Assembly (NCBI RefSeq): GCF_016429255.1
Contig: NZ_JAELUG010000028.1
Coordinates: 1 to 58,736 of the forward strand
Direction of reading: 5' to 3'
Origin: Rhizobium sp. ASV8
GTDB lineage: Bacteria > Pseudomonadota > Alphaproteobacteria > Rhizobiales > Rhizobiaceae
Length of the DNA stretch: 58,736 bases
Part shown: piece after piece, positions 26,798-35,585 of the stretch
How positions within the stretch are numbered: position 1 is the stretch's first letter
How the letters are laid out: every line of letters starts with the position of its first letter
Translations under genes and position numbers: made by a program
The notes under the pieces: generated by a model
Told to the model about the DNA's origin: nothing
Databases searched by the model: none
Seen by the model: only the letters and a program-made list of their open reading frames with translations

Positions 26798-27649
26798 ATG
26801 AAGAAAACGACCGTGCTCATGGCGATCGCAATCGCAACGGGGCTTCTTGCGCCGGCCGCCAAAGCAGAAGAAAGCAACGTCACGAAAATTACCATTGCCA
26901 CGGAGGGCGCTTTCCCGCCCTACAATCTGACAAGGGCGGACGGCACCCTTGATGGCTACGAAATCGAACTTAGCAAATATCTTTGCGATCACATGAAGGT
27001 CGAATGCACCGTGATCTCGCAGTCTTTCGACGGCATGATCCCAGCGCTTAATGCCGGCAAGTTCGATGCCATCATGGCTGGCATGTCGGCGACGGAAAAG
27101 CGCAAGGAGGTGATCGACTTCTCGATCTCCTATGGCAGTACAGGCCAGGCTTTCGCGACGATCAAGGGCAACGAGCTTGAAAGCCTTCCGCTGAAGGGAG
27201 AGCTCTTTTCTTTGGCTTCAAACGAGCAGGGCGCGCGCAAGGCCGTGGAAGAACTAAAGCCGATCATCAAAGGCAAGGTCATCGGTGTCCAAACCGCATC
27301 GATTGCCGCCCGCTTCATCGATGAGTATCTAAAGGGTGTCGTCCAGGTTCGCGAGTACAAGACCACCGAGCAGCATGATCTCGATCTCTTGGCCGGTCGT
27401 GTCGATTTTGTCATGGCATCGATGGGATACCTGAAAACCACCGTCGAAAAGCCCGCAAATTCAGACATGATCATCGTAGGCCCGCGTTTCCAGGGTGGAT
27501 TTCTTGGTGCCGGCAGCTCTGTCGGCCTGCGCAAGGGCGATACGAAACTGAAGGCGATGTTCGACGATGCCATCACGGCGGCAAAGGCCGATGGCACGAT
27601 CAAGCGTCTTTCCGAAAAGTGGTTCGGCTTTGACCTGACGCCGCAATAG
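26798..27649 (+). CDS. Lysine/arginine/ornithine-type ABC substrate-binding protein
   Basis: About 283 aa from MKKTTVLMAI, which starts a clear signal peptide (to about AAKAEES). Family-3 SBP signatures are present: ITIATEGAFPPYNLTRADG, YEIELSKYLCDHM, FDGMIPALNAGKFDAIMAGM. It has the pattern of basic or opine amino-acid binders (HisJ/OccT-like). It is the last intact gene of the M20/ABC operon. Confidence 0.91.
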   Translation: MKKTTVLMAIAIATGLLAPAAKAEESNVTKITIATEGAFPPYNLTRADGTLDGYEIELSKYLCDHMKVECTVISQSFDGMIPALNAGKFDAIMAGMSATEKRKEVIDFSISYGSTGQAFATIKGNELESLPLKGELFSLASNEQGARKAVEELKPIIKGKVIGVQTASIAARFIDEYLKGVVQVREYKTTEQHDLDLLAGRVDFVMASMGYLKTTVEKPANSDMIIVGPRFQGGFLGAGSSVGLRKGDTKLKAMFDDAITAAKADGTIKRLSEKWFGFDLTPQ

Positions 27650-27839
27650 GAACTTTTTTCCTCCGATGGAAAGGCGCTCTCCGCTCGGCCGGCGACGCCT
27701 TTCACGACGTGATGACATGGTATCGTTGGAGAGCCCTAGTGGGGAACTCAGCCTTGTTAGCCGCGCTGATGCACGCCACGACAGTTTGGAATCCCACAAC
27801 ATTGTCCGGAAAAGCGTCTGCTCGGCTTTGCTGTCGCCT

Positions 27840-28352
27840 GGGATCGGCCCGCGGCAATGGACCGGCACGGCGCTTGCTGTGTCGGGTGTGCTCATCGTCT
27901 CTTATGATAGCCTGAGCTTCGGGACGGCTCCGCTATGGGCATACGGGGCTACCGTTGGGTCGATGCTGGCTTTTGCATTTGCTTCGGTCGTCTATCGCAG
28001 CCGCAGGCGAGTGAGCATGCCGGTGCATCAGAGCCTGTGCATTCACACGCTGACGGCGGCCTTCCTCTTCTTCATTTGCGCATGGTTTCAGGGAAATCTC
28101 ATGCCGCCGCTCACCCGCGAGTTCGCTATCGGTATGGTCTGGCTCGTGCTCGTCGCCACGTTTGCGGCCTATGCCGTCTACTATACCTGCCTGCGGCTAT
28201 ACCCGGTCGCCAAGGTCAGTGCCGCGATCTACCTCAGCCCTCCCGTCACGATGCTCTGGGCGTGGGCTTTGTTTTCCGAACCTTTGACGGCACCGATGTT
28301 CCTGGGTCTGGCGGTGACGATGGCAGGTGTTTGGATGACCTCTCGTGCCTAG
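27840..28352 (+). pseudogene. 5'-truncated DMT-family (EamA) exporter
   Basis: From about GIGPRQWTGTALAVSG onward the protein is a good EamA second half with about six membrane spans (for example VLVATFAAYAVYYTCLRLYP and YLSPPVTMLWAWALFSEPLT). Upstream, the same open frame back to 27666 is charged and non-homologous, and no other frame carries the missing N-terminal spans. The gene therefore seems to have lost its 5' half. Confidence 0.7.
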
Positions 28353-28379
28353 GGGTCGGAGATATTCCGTACGTCAGCT

Positions 28380-28895
28380 CTATGCCACAAGTGGCTTCGA
28401 CAAGAGCAAGAGCCGCTGGTCATCAGGGTAGGGGTAGGTTTCAAAGCCCAGTTTCTGCTCGATCTCCAACGCATCATAGTTGCTTCGATCTTCGATGGAT
28501 TCGATCTTCTCCATGCCCTGCCGTTCGGCTTCCTGAACCATAAGCTTCAGAAGACCCCAGCCAAGCCCGTGGCCCTTGAAATCGCTGCGAACGGAAATCG
28601 CTGTCTCGGCGCGCTTTTTTTCGGCGTCGCAGGCAAGAACGGCTGTTGCGATCGGCGTTGCGGCGTCTCTGGCAAACGCAATGTAGCTCTTGATAGTGCC
28701 ATGATCGATGCCGATCAACTCCGCAATCTGCTTGCGCGAGGCATGTTTCATGGCCGACAGGAAGCGAAAACGGAGGTCTTGCGGGCTAACATGATCAAAG
28801 AGCTCCACCAGGAGGGCCTCATCGTCAGAACCTGCTATTCGCACGGAGACCTGCAATCCCTCTCTTGTGACAAAACTCCATTTTTGTTCAGACAC
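28380..28895 (-). CDS. GNAT-family N-acetyltransferase
   Basis: About 171 aa from a GTG (VSEQKWSF) preceded by AGGAGA. The GNAT core includes acetyl-CoA-binding VRSDFKGHGLGWGLLKLMV and DRSNYDALEIEQKLGFE. It resembles the acetyltransferase domain found with acyl-CoA-synthetase-like protein acetyltransferases (Pat). It lies 77 bp downstream of a FixK-box-preceded CBS gene on the same strand and is likely co-transcribed, placing it in the low-oxygen/stress regulon. The substrate is unknown. Confidence 0.82.
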   Translation of the reverse strand: MSEQKWSFVTREGLQVSVRIAGSDDEALLVELFDHVSPQDLRFRFLSAMKHASRKQIAELIGIDHGTIKSYIAFARDAATPIATAVLACDAEKKRAETAISVRSDFKGHGLGWGLLKLMVQEAERQGMEKIESIEDRSNYDALEIEQKLGFETYPYPDDQRLLLLSKPLVA

Positions 28896-28972
28896 GGCAG
28901 TCTCCTTTGTTCGTATAGAATGTCGTTTGCGGGTATGGCCTGGGGATCCGGCGGGGCCTTTTTGGTGACCGC

Positions 28973-29641
28973 TCAAGCGATCTGTGGCGCGAGTTGCAGC
29001 TCGTCGACATAGCCACGGGTGCCTGTGATGCGTTCGACGAGAACTCTGATTGCGTGACGCTGGAGATCGGAGACAACATTCCCGGTCAATCGAACCTGGG
29101 CGTCGCGTACCGAAACGCAGATCCGGTCGCCAGCAAGCCCGAGTTCGGTTCTCAGCCGCGTCCTGACGGCAAGCCTGATCGCTTCGTCGCCCGGTGCTAT
29201 TTTATCAGCCGGTATGGAGGCAATGGCGCGCAGCACCTCGCGGCGGCTGACAAGGCCGACAAGCGCGCCCTCATCAAGCACGAGAACGCGCTTGATGCGA
29301 TGGGTCGCCATCAGCTCTGCTACCGTTGAAATCGGTGTATCCGGTGTTACTGCAATGATGTTGGGCGTCATGACGTCGCCGACACGCCATGCTTTGCTCT
29401 TGATATAGGTCAGAAGAGCGCCATCGGCTCTTGTGACATCGGCGCAAGACTGACTGAGTGAGCTGATTTCGCATCGCATCAGGAGGTCGCCCTCCGTCAC
29501 CACACCGCAGACACCTTGCAGCTGATCGACCACCGGAAGGCCGCTGATTCCATTTTCGAGCATGAGCTGGATAGCGTGGCGAATATTGGCGTCACGATCG
29601 ATCGAAATGATCTTCTTTGTCATGATGTCTTTTGTCTGCAT
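28973..29641 (-). CDS. CBS-pair protein with C-terminal BON domain
   Basis: About 222 aa from MQTKDIMTKK. CBS motif 1 (about 7-60: ITSxDRDANIR-like start, NGISGLPVVD, GVVTEGDLL), CBS motif 2 (about 100-150: DVMTPNIIAVTPDT, RIKRVLVLD, GLVSRREVLRA), then a BON-like domain (about 165-220: VSVRDAQVRLTGNVVSD). CBS pairs bind adenine nucleotides and BON domains contact membranes or ligands. A TTGAT-N4-GTCAA box 71 bp upstream puts it under FixK/FNR control. Its paralogue is at 30898. Confidence 0.88.
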   Translation of the reverse strand: MQTKDIMTKKIISIDRDANIRHAIQLMLENGISGLPVVDQLQGVCGVVTEGDLLMRCEISSLSQSCADVTRADGALLTYIKSKAWRVGDVMTPNIIAVTPDTPISTVAELMATHRIKRVLVLDEGALVGLVSRREVLRAIASIPADKIAPGDEAIRLAVRTRLRTELGLAGDRICVSVRDAQVRLTGNVVSDLQRHAIRVLVERITGTRGYVDELQLAPQIA

Positions 29642-29711
29642 GGCAATCACTCCGAACGATGGGGCTGTGTCGAGAATGTCCGGAGCTTCGCCTGGATTGA
29701 TCAAGCCGACA

Positions 29712-29725
29712 TTGATCGGCGTCAA
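29712..29725 (-). promoter_or_regulatory. FixK/FNR box for the CBS-BON gene
   Basis: TTGATCGGCGTCAA, one mismatch from TTGAT-N4-ATCAA. Its centre is about 77 bp upstream of the CBS start, so a -41.5 activation position would put transcription start about 36 nt before the start codon. Confidence 0.7.
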
Positions 29726-29787
29726 ATTCGCTGACGAGGGTTGGACATGCTCGGCAACATGAGATTGTAGATTGCATGACGAGGTTC

Positions 29788-29801
29788 TTGACGCTGATCA
29801 A
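29788..29801 (+). promoter_or_regulatory. FixK/FNR box for the universal stress protein gene
   Basis: TTGACGCTGATCAA, one mismatch from TTGAT-N4-ATCAA, centred about 71 bp before the usp start. Separate boxes therefore serve the two divergent genes. Confidence 0.7.
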
Positions 29802-29865
29802 TGCTGCGGTGAGGCAGCGGCGTAGTCTTCAGGTCGGACATCATCGGCGACAAGGAGATCCCTCA

Positions 29866-30702
29866 ATGTCTTACAAAACTGTTCTGAGCATCATCTCCTC
29901 AAGGCATGGCGACGAAGATCTGGCAACCGCAATTTCATTTTGCGAAGCGACGAATGCACACCTCGTGCTGCTCGTCCTCGCGTTCGGCGCCATGCCTCCC
30001 TATAGCGGCTATGGCGATGCCTCGGCCAGCATCTGGATCGACGAGAGGGATCGCGAACTGGCGCAACTCGACGAAAAGGTTGGCGCCGCAAGAGCCAGAC
30101 TTGCAGCCAGCGGCATATCCTATGAGACGCAGGAATTCTTCTGTGACTTTCCCTGGGCACCGGAGCTGCTTGGGCAACGCGCGCTATATTCCGACATCAC
30201 GCTGATTGCGGGCGAGATGGCATCGGACCCGCATCTCAACGGGTTTGCCATTGACGGAGCGTTGTTTCACTCTCCCACGCCGCTCTTGATCGTCCCGAGA
30301 CAAGGCTCTGTCGCCTGGCCACCTAAGACGGTGCTGATTGCCTGGGATTCAAGCCGCGAAGCCGGTCGCGCGGTTCATCAGGCGATCGATGTTCTGAAAG
30401 CAGCGGAGCGTGTGCATGTCACCATGGTCGATCCCGTTGCCCTATCAGGACGCCAAGGCGAGGAGCCCGGTGCCGATATAGCCGCTTACCTGGCTCGCCA
30501 TCAAATAGAGGTGTCCATCGACGTGATTGCCAGTGGCACGCGCCGCATCAACGATGTGCTGCTTCAGCATGCCGGCGACCTGAGCGCCGATCTTGTCGTT
30601 ATGGGATGTTATGGGCACTCGCGTGCGCGCGAGAGAGTGTTCGGTGGGGTCACACGAGGCATGTTCCGGCAAAGCACTTTGCCGATTCTGACGGCACGCT
30701 AG
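29866..30702 (+). CDS. Tandem-domain universal stress protein
   Basis: About 278 aa from MSYKTVLSII, after AAGGAG (29852-29857). It has two UspA-like alpha/beta domains, about 1-145 and 150-278. The second ends with the ATP-binding pattern VMGCYGHSRARERVFGGVTR, the G-x2-G-x9-G-[ST] signature. Tandem Usp proteins under FixK/FNR-type control are common in alphaproteobacterial low-oxygen regulons. A strong hairpin follows the stop. Confidence 0.9.
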   Translation: MSYKTVLSIISSRHGDEDLATAISFCEATNAHLVLLVLAFGAMPPYSGYGDASASIWIDERDRELAQLDEKVGAARARLAASGISYETQEFFCDFPWAPELLGQRALYSDITLIAGEMASDPHLNGFAIDGALFHSPTPLLIVPRQGSVAWPPKTVLIAWDSSREAGRAVHQAIDVLKAAERVHVTMVDPVALSGRQGEEPGADIAAYLARHQIEVSIDVIASGTRRINDVLLQHAGDLSADLVVMGCYGHSRARERVFGGVTRGMFRQSTLPILTAR

Positions 30703-30718
30703 TTGCTGCGGTCCGCTC

Positions 30719-30752
30719 GGAGATGGGCTGTCCGCATCGCCGGCCCATCTCC
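30719..30752 (+). terminator. Hairpin after usp
   Basis: GGAGATGGGC and GCCCATCTCC form a perfect 10-bp stem with a 14-nt loop, beginning 16 bp after the usp stop. No long T-run follows. Confidence 0.55.
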
Positions 30753-30897
30753 TGCAAATTCCTGTCTTGCCCGACGCGAAGTCACGAGGCCAAGGAGAGC
30801 CCATGACATCGCGACTGGGCTTGCGCCCTCATCGGACCGGAGCCGACGGGCGCCGCCGCAGAGTTCGGTGCCGTCCGTCGCTGCCGAGCGAGATTGC

Positions 30898-31593
30898 TCA
30901 GACTATGCCAACGCCAATATAGGGATCGATGTAAACGAGATTGTCGAAGACTGCCCGGACGCCTGAAACATTTTCTGCAGCGACTTTTGCCGCCTGGCGC
31001 TCTCTTTCATCCATGATGCTGCCGGTGAGCTCCGCCACACCGTCGACCACCTTGACGCGGATGGAACCGCCGCGGCTCCAGTCCTGCGCTGCCAGCTCGT
31101 TGATGATCGCTGCCTCGATCTCCTGATCCTTACTATCGGTCACCTGTGCGGGAAGGGTCTTAACAAGAGCCTTTAGAAGGTCGGATCGAGAGACGATGCC
31201 GATGAGCCGGCCCTGTGCGACGACGGGAAGGCGTTTGACATCATGTTTTTCCATGAGCTCCACGACTTCCTGCAGACGGGCCGTGGGCGCTACCGTGACG
31301 ATATCGGAGGTCATGACATCTTCCACACTGCGGCCATGCGTCGACACATATTCCGCAGCAAGCGCGCCGGGGCTGGTGAGAAGCTCGAGCAGCCATGAAC
31401 GTTTGCGTTCGGTGTTCAATTCGCTGCGTCTTATAAAGTCACCTTCGCTGACGATCCCGACCAGTCTGGCCGACGCATCGACCACGGGCAGACCACTGAT
31501 ATGATTGGCGAGCATCGTCTTGGCCGCTTCCGCAATGGAAGTTTCGGGGTGAACGACGATTGCAGGGGAGGTCATGATCGCATGGACAAGCAT
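30898..31593 (-). CDS. CBS-pair protein with C-terminal BON domain (second copy)
   Basis: About 231 aa from MLVHAIMTSP. CBS 1 contains HISGLPVVDASARLVGIVSE; CBS 2 contains DVMTSDIVTVAPTARLQEVV and DVKRLPVVAQGRLIGIVSR. The BON domain spans about 150-225 (IRVKVVDGVAELTGSIMDE). It keeps the same architecture as the gene at 28973. A perfect FixK/FNR box lies 83-96 bp upstream. In-frame codons before this Met are non-homologous. Confidence 0.9.
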   Translation of the reverse strand: MLVHAIMTSPAIVVHPETSIAEAAKTMLANHISGLPVVDASARLVGIVSEGDFIRRSELNTERKRSWLLELLTSPGALAAEYVSTHGRSVEDVMTSDIVTVAPTARLQEVVELMEKHDVKRLPVVAQGRLIGIVSRSDLLKALVKTLPAQVTDSKDQEIEAAIINELAAQDWSRGGSIRVKVVDGVAELTGSIMDERERQAAKVAAENVSGVRAVFDNLVYIDPYIGVGIV

Positions 31594-31675
31594 GTTGAGC
31601 GCACTCCTTTGAGGTGGCGTATGCCGGTGGAATCCGGCTACTAACGTCAAAATAGGGCCACTCTGAAATTCCACT

Positions 31676-31689
31676 TTGATCACGATCAA
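31676..31689 (-). promoter_or_regulatory. Perfect FixK/FNR box before the second CBS-BON gene
   Basis: TTGATCACGATCAA matches TTGAT-N4-ATCAA exactly. Its centre is about 90 bp upstream of the CBS-BON start, leaving room for a -41.5 promoter. Confidence 0.85.
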
Positions 31690-31846
31690 AGAATCCTGTG
31701 TCGCCGGTAGCGGATCGCTCGGCGTTTCAACGATGCGATCAGACGATGGAAGCGATTGGGAATATTCTTGCCGGAACGGTGTTTCCGGTGCTTGATCGCA
31801 AGGTGACAGGTGTCATGCGCCGATGCCGGGCGGTCCCCGCCGCCAC

Positions 31847-32572
31847 TCAGTCCAGTTTCGCCGTGAACACATAGCCGACCCCGCGGACCGCCTTGATGAA
31901 CTGCGGTTTCTTGGGATCTGTTTCGATCTTACGGCGAAGCCGGACGATCTGTGCGTCGATCGTGCGATCAAACGCTTCAAGATTGCGGCCTCTCGTCAGG
32001 TCCATGAGTACTTCGCGGGTAAGGACACGTCCCGCATTTCGCACGAATGCCGTCAGCATCTCGTATTCGCCCGTCGTCAGTTCGACGTCGCGCCCCTCCG
32101 GATCCAAAACCTGGCGTCGGCTGACATTCAGCCTCCATCCCTCGAAGCTGACGATTTCCTCTGCACCCGGCTGCGAAACGCGGACGGGAGGTTGACGTCG
32201 CCGCAATATCGATTTGAGGCGGGCGTGGACTTCACGCAGGTGGAAAGGCTTGGCGATATAGTCGTCTGCGCCGATTTCAAGTCCGACGATCCGGTCGACG
32301 ACATCATCACGACCCGTCAGCATCATGATCGGCACGTCCGACTGCGCTCTAATTTCGCGGGCAAGGTCAAGTCCGTCGGTGCCGCCAGGAAGGACAAGAT
32401 CGAGCAGAATGGCGTCAAAGCTCTGCGCCCGCATTCGGACGCGCATTTCATTTCCGTCCGCCGCGGACGAAACAATATAGCCTTCATCCTCGAAGTAGCG
32501 CGTCAACATTTGACGGATGCGGGGATCGTCGTCCACGACGAGGAGATGCGCTTGATGGTGGAGCGCCGCCAT
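31847..32572 (-). CDS. fxkR: OmpR/PhoB-type response regulator, likely FxkR
   Basis: About 241 aa from MAALHHQAHL; a TTG five codons earlier also opens the frame. The receiver domain (1-120) has acidic pocket VVDDD, phospho-acceptor Asp about 58 in LLDLVLPGG, and conserved Lys about 108. A C-terminal OmpR winged helix follows (about 140-240; LTTGEYEMLTAFVRNAGRVL). It is divergent from fixK, with hybrid fixL downstream. In Rhizobium etli the OmpR-type regulator FxkR links a hybrid FixL to fixK expression; synteny plus the GTTACA repeat supports that identity here. Confidence 0.83.
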   Translation of the reverse strand: MAALHHQAHLLVVDDDPRIRQMLTRYFEDEGYIVSSAADGNEMRVRMRAQSFDAILLDLVLPGGTDGLDLAREIRAQSDVPIMMLTGRDDVVDRIVGLEIGADDYIAKPFHLREVHARLKSILRRRQPPVRVSQPGAEEIVSFEGWRLNVSRRQVLDPEGRDVELTTGEYEMLTAFVRNAGRVLTREVLMDLTRGRNLEAFDRTIDAQIVRLRRKIETDPKKPQFIKAVRGVGYVFTAKLD

Positions 32573-32604
32573 CGTCGATCCAATCAATGTATTAAACCGC
32601 CCTT

Positions 32605-32620
32605 GTTACAGACTGTTACC
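32605..32620. promoter_or_regulatory. Direct repeat GTTACA-N4-GTTACC before fixK (K-box-like)
   Basis: GTTACAGACTGTTACC is two 6-bp direct repeats with 10-bp periodicity, the normal layout for OmpR-type regulators. It lies about 87 bp before the fixK start and 33 bp before fxkR. It resembles the K-box described for FxkR in R. etli, which I recall as GTTACA-N4-GTTACA. Confidence 0.72.
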
Positions 32621-32706
32621 AAACAGCACCGTCTTTAACACGCGCAGCATCCCGGTGTCACCTGTGAGAGGTCATCTGTTCCCAATCACAGCTCAAAGGA
32701 TCGGCC

Positions 32707-33456
32707 ATGCTGCAGGCGAATAATGTTCATCATCTCAAGGATGTCACGAATCCGGTGTTGTTCGGTGTTGCGCCGGACTCGCTGCAGGGGCTTTTCAGAA
32801 GGCAGCCCGTCGAGCACCTGTGTGCCGGCCAATCCCTCTTTCTTGAAGGCGATGCCGCAAGACATCTCTTCGAGGTGGTCGAGGGTAGCCTGCGCATCTT
32901 CAGGATCATTTCCGACGGACGCCGGGTTATCACCGGCTTCCTGCACGCTGGCGACATGGCGGGTGTTTCAATGACAGGCAACTATCTCTACAGCGCTGAG
33001 GCTGTGGTAGATACGCGTATTCGCCGTATCTCACGCAAGCTATTCGATGCCGAGGTTGCCAAGTCTCCAGAGCTGCAGTCGGAGGTGTTTTCGCTCCTTC
33101 GCGACGAAATGGCTGATGCCCAGGACCAGATGGTATTGCTGTCCCGCAAGAGCGCGGAAGAGCGGCTTTGCAGTTTCCTGCTCAGACAGGCGGAAGCCGC
33201 GCCCGGTGCTCGCGCGAACGCCGGCATTGTCGCGCTGCCCATGACAAGGCTTGATATTGCCGACTACCTTGGCCTGACGATCGAGACGGTCTCCAGAACG
33301 ATAACCAAGCTGACGCAACGGGGTATCATCTGTCCGGTCGGTCGCCATGCGGTCCAGCTTCTGAAGCATGGCGTGCTCGTCCAGCTTTCCGGGGACGGCG
33401 AATATTTTAGCGACGGCTGTCGCCAAATCTCCTACGCTGCGGGTAATCACCACTAA
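32707..33456 (+). CDS. fixK: FixK, Crp/Fnr-family activator
   Basis: 249 aa. Cyclic-nucleotide-binding-like beta-roll about 25-120, dimer helix about 125-160, and HTH with recognition helix IETVSRTITKL (about 192-202). The E..SR pattern recognises TTGAT half-sites. There is no N-terminal Cys cluster for an oxygen-labile Fe-S centre, so it is of FixK rather than FnrN type; oxygen control must come from upstream. The five matching sites in this island are its probable targets. Preceded by the GTTACA repeat and followed 19 bp later by hybrid fixL, so the two are likely co-transcribed. Confidence 0.9.
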   Translation: MLQANNVHHLKDVTNPVLFGVAPDSLQGLFRRQPVEHLCAGQSLFLEGDAARHLFEVVEGSLRIFRIISDGRRVITGFLHAGDMAGVSMTGNYLYSAEAVVDTRIRRISRKLFDAEVAKSPELQSEVFSLLRDEMADAQDQMVLLSRKSAEERLCSFLLRQAEAAPGARANAGIVALPMTRLDIADYLGLTIETVSRTITKLTQRGIICPVGRHAVQLLKHGVLVQLSGDGEYFSDGCRQISYAAGNHH

Positions 33457-33475
33457 GCGCAGATGAAGAGATCCT

Positions 33476-35398
33476 ATGAGCAGCAATACCGTCAGTGATG
33501 TTTTGAACGGAAACAAGATGGACGAAATCGCCCGCTTGCTCGACGGGGTTAATTTGATCGTCCACGGCCTCGACGGGATCATCAGCCATTGGACCGGCGG
33601 CTGCCAAGCTGTTTATGGTTGGTCACGCGAAGAAGCCATCGGACGCGTTGTTCATGAGCTGCTGTCGACCCGCTTCCCACGGCCACTCGAGGAAATCCGC
33701 GACATCGTCCGGCGTGACGGTGCATGGGAGGGCGAAGTCGTCCATCGCAGGAAGGATGGACGTGTACTCTTCGTTGCGACGCGTTGGGCGCTCGTCAATC
33801 CTGATGCCGATAGCAAGGCGCTGATCATTCAGACGAACAATGATGTGAGTGACATGAAAATTGCGCAGGACGATCTTGCCGAACGTGAAGCGCATTTACG
33901 ATCCATTCTAGACACCGTCCCGGAATCGATGGTCGTCATCGATGCTGCCGGAATGATCTCCTCCTTCAGCGCCGCGGCGGAAAAACTGTTCGGTTATTCT
34001 TCGGCCGAGGTGTGCGGCAAAAATGTGCGCATGCTGATGCCGCAACCTGATCGCGATGCGCATGACGGCTATATCTCGCGATATCTGACGACCGGCGAGC
34101 GCCGCATCATTGGCTACGGGCGGGTCGTGACAGGGCAACGCAAGGATGGATCGCAGTTTCCCATGGAACTCTCCGTCGGCGAGGCGGTCACCAAGGGCGG
34201 ACGCATTTTCACGGGCTTCATCCGCGATTTGACGAGCCGTCACAAGATCGAGGAGGAGCTGCGGCAGGCACAGAAGATGGAGGCGATCGGGCAACTGACG
34301 GGTGGCTTGGCGCACGACTTCAACAACCTGCTGACAGTCATCAGCGGCAACCTCGAAATGATCGAGAACAGACTGCACGACGAAAAGCTCAGCCCTTTGT
34401 TGCGGGAAGCGCAGGAAGCGGCCGAAGATGGCGCAAAATTGACCGGACAACTGCTTGCCTTCGGTCGTCGACAGCCACTCAATCCAAAACTCGTCGACGT
34501 CGGTCAGCTTGTCTCGGGTTTCTCCGATCTCTTGCGTCGCACGCTGGGCGAGGCAATCGAGTTTCGTACCGTCGTCTCGGGATCGGCAAACAACGCACTG
34601 GTCGATGCGTCGCAATTGCAAAACGCACTGCTGAACCTCGTTCTCAACGCGCGCGATGCGATGGCCCGTGGCGGAAGGCTTTCAATCGAAATCTCGCATG
34701 TCCATCTCGACGTCGACTATGCGCAGATGTATCCCCAGGTACGCACCGGTGAATTCGTCCTGATTTCAGTGACAGATACCGGCGATGGCATGTCGGCGGA
34801 CACAAGACAGCGCGCTTTCGAGCCGTTCTTTACGACCAAGGGTGTTGGAGCAGGTACCGGGCTCGGCCTCTCCATGGTTTATGGTTTTGCAAGGCAATCC
34901 GGCGGGCACGTCCAGCTCTATAGCGAGATGGGGCAGGGAACAAGCGTGCGCGTTTTTCTTCCAGCCGCGCAAAAGGAGAATGCAGAGGGCGACGAACGGA
35001 AAAAGGGAGTGGAGCCTCAGCAGGCCATTCCAGGCGGCTCGGAAAAAATTCTCGTGGTTGAGGATGATCCGCGTGTGCGCCGCGTCGCCGTGTCCCGGCT
35101 TGTCGATACCGGCTACCAGGTCGTCGAGGCGGCCAGCGCGAAGGAGGCGCTCGACCGGTTGGAAGAAAATCCGGATGTCGCATTGCTGTTCACCGATATC
35201 GTCATGCCCGGCGGCATGGCCGGTGACGAACTGGCCAATATCGTGCGAGCGATGAATCCGGAGATCAAGATCCTGTTTACGTCCGGCTATGCCGAGCCGA
35301 CGATCGCCGGCCGCGAGCTTGCTCAATCCGGCACATGGCTGAAGAAACCCTATACGGCGCGCGAACTGGCGCAACGATTGCGCGAGCTTCTCGACTAG
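33476..35398 (+). CDS. fixL: Hybrid FixL: haem-PAS oxygen sensor histidine kinase with receiver
   Basis: 640 aa: PAS1 (about 20-130), PAS2 (about 138-255), HisKA with HDFNN (His about 280), HATPase (N-box [10 protein letters not shown]1 DTGDGMS, G2 GTGLGLS), and C-terminal receiver (about 524-638; Asp about 574 in [10 protein letters not shown]). PAS2 matches FixL haem [23 protein letters not shown], with the haem-ligating His expected at about 196, and [13 protein letters not shown] with the O2-contacting Arg at about 216. The receiver fusion marks the hybrid FixL of Rhizobium species that lack a canonical FixJ partner. It probably signals to the OmpR-type regulator at 31847. Confidence 0.93.
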   Translation: MSSNTVSDVLNGNKMDEIARLLDGVNLIVHGLDGIISHWTGGCQAVYGWSREEAIGRVVHELLSTRFPRPLEEIRDIVRRDGAWEGEVVHRRKDGRVLFVATRWALVNPDADSKALIIQTNNDVSDMKIAQDDLAEREAHLRSILDTVPESMVVIDAAGMISSFSAAAEKLFGYSSAEVCGKNVRMLMPQPDRDAHDGYISRYLTTGERRIIGYGRVVTGQRKDGSQFPMELSVGEAVTKGGRIFTGFIRDLTSRHKIEEELRQAQKMEAIGQLTGGLAHDFNNLLTVISGNLEMIENRLHDEKLSPLLREAQEAAEDGAKLTGQLLAFGRRQPLNPKLVDVGQLVSGFSDLLRRTLGEAIEFRTVVSGSANNALVDASQLQNALLNLVLNARDAMARGGRLSIEISHVHLDVDYAQMYPQVRTGEFVLISVTDTGDGMSADTRQRAFEPFFTTKGVGAGTGLGLSMVYGFARQSGGHVQLYSEMGQGTSVRVFLPAAQKENAEGDERKKGVEPQQAIPGGSEKILVVEDDPRVRRVAVSRLVDTGYQVVEAASAKEALDRLEENPDVALLFTDIVMPGGMAGDELANIVRAMNPEIKILFTSGYAEPTIAGRELAQSGTWLKKPYTARELAQRLRELLD

Positions 35399-35585
35399 AG
35401 CAGTTTTGGGAGGCTGTCTCGACGCCTTTCGTCGGAAACAGGAGCGGAGATCGCGGTCTGGCTATCCCGCGAAATCTCCAGATTTTTCTGGCTTTTTGGC
35501 CCTATTCACCGGTCTGCTTTCCATGATCCGTCCGGCAGCTGTCTCGATTCGGTGCCCGATATGCTCACCGGTTGCAGCGCAACCG

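Noticed and set aside
31823..32638. 271-codon plus-strand ORF opposite the response regulator
   Set aside because: The opposite strand has all receiver and OmpR motifs; this frame is a shadow.
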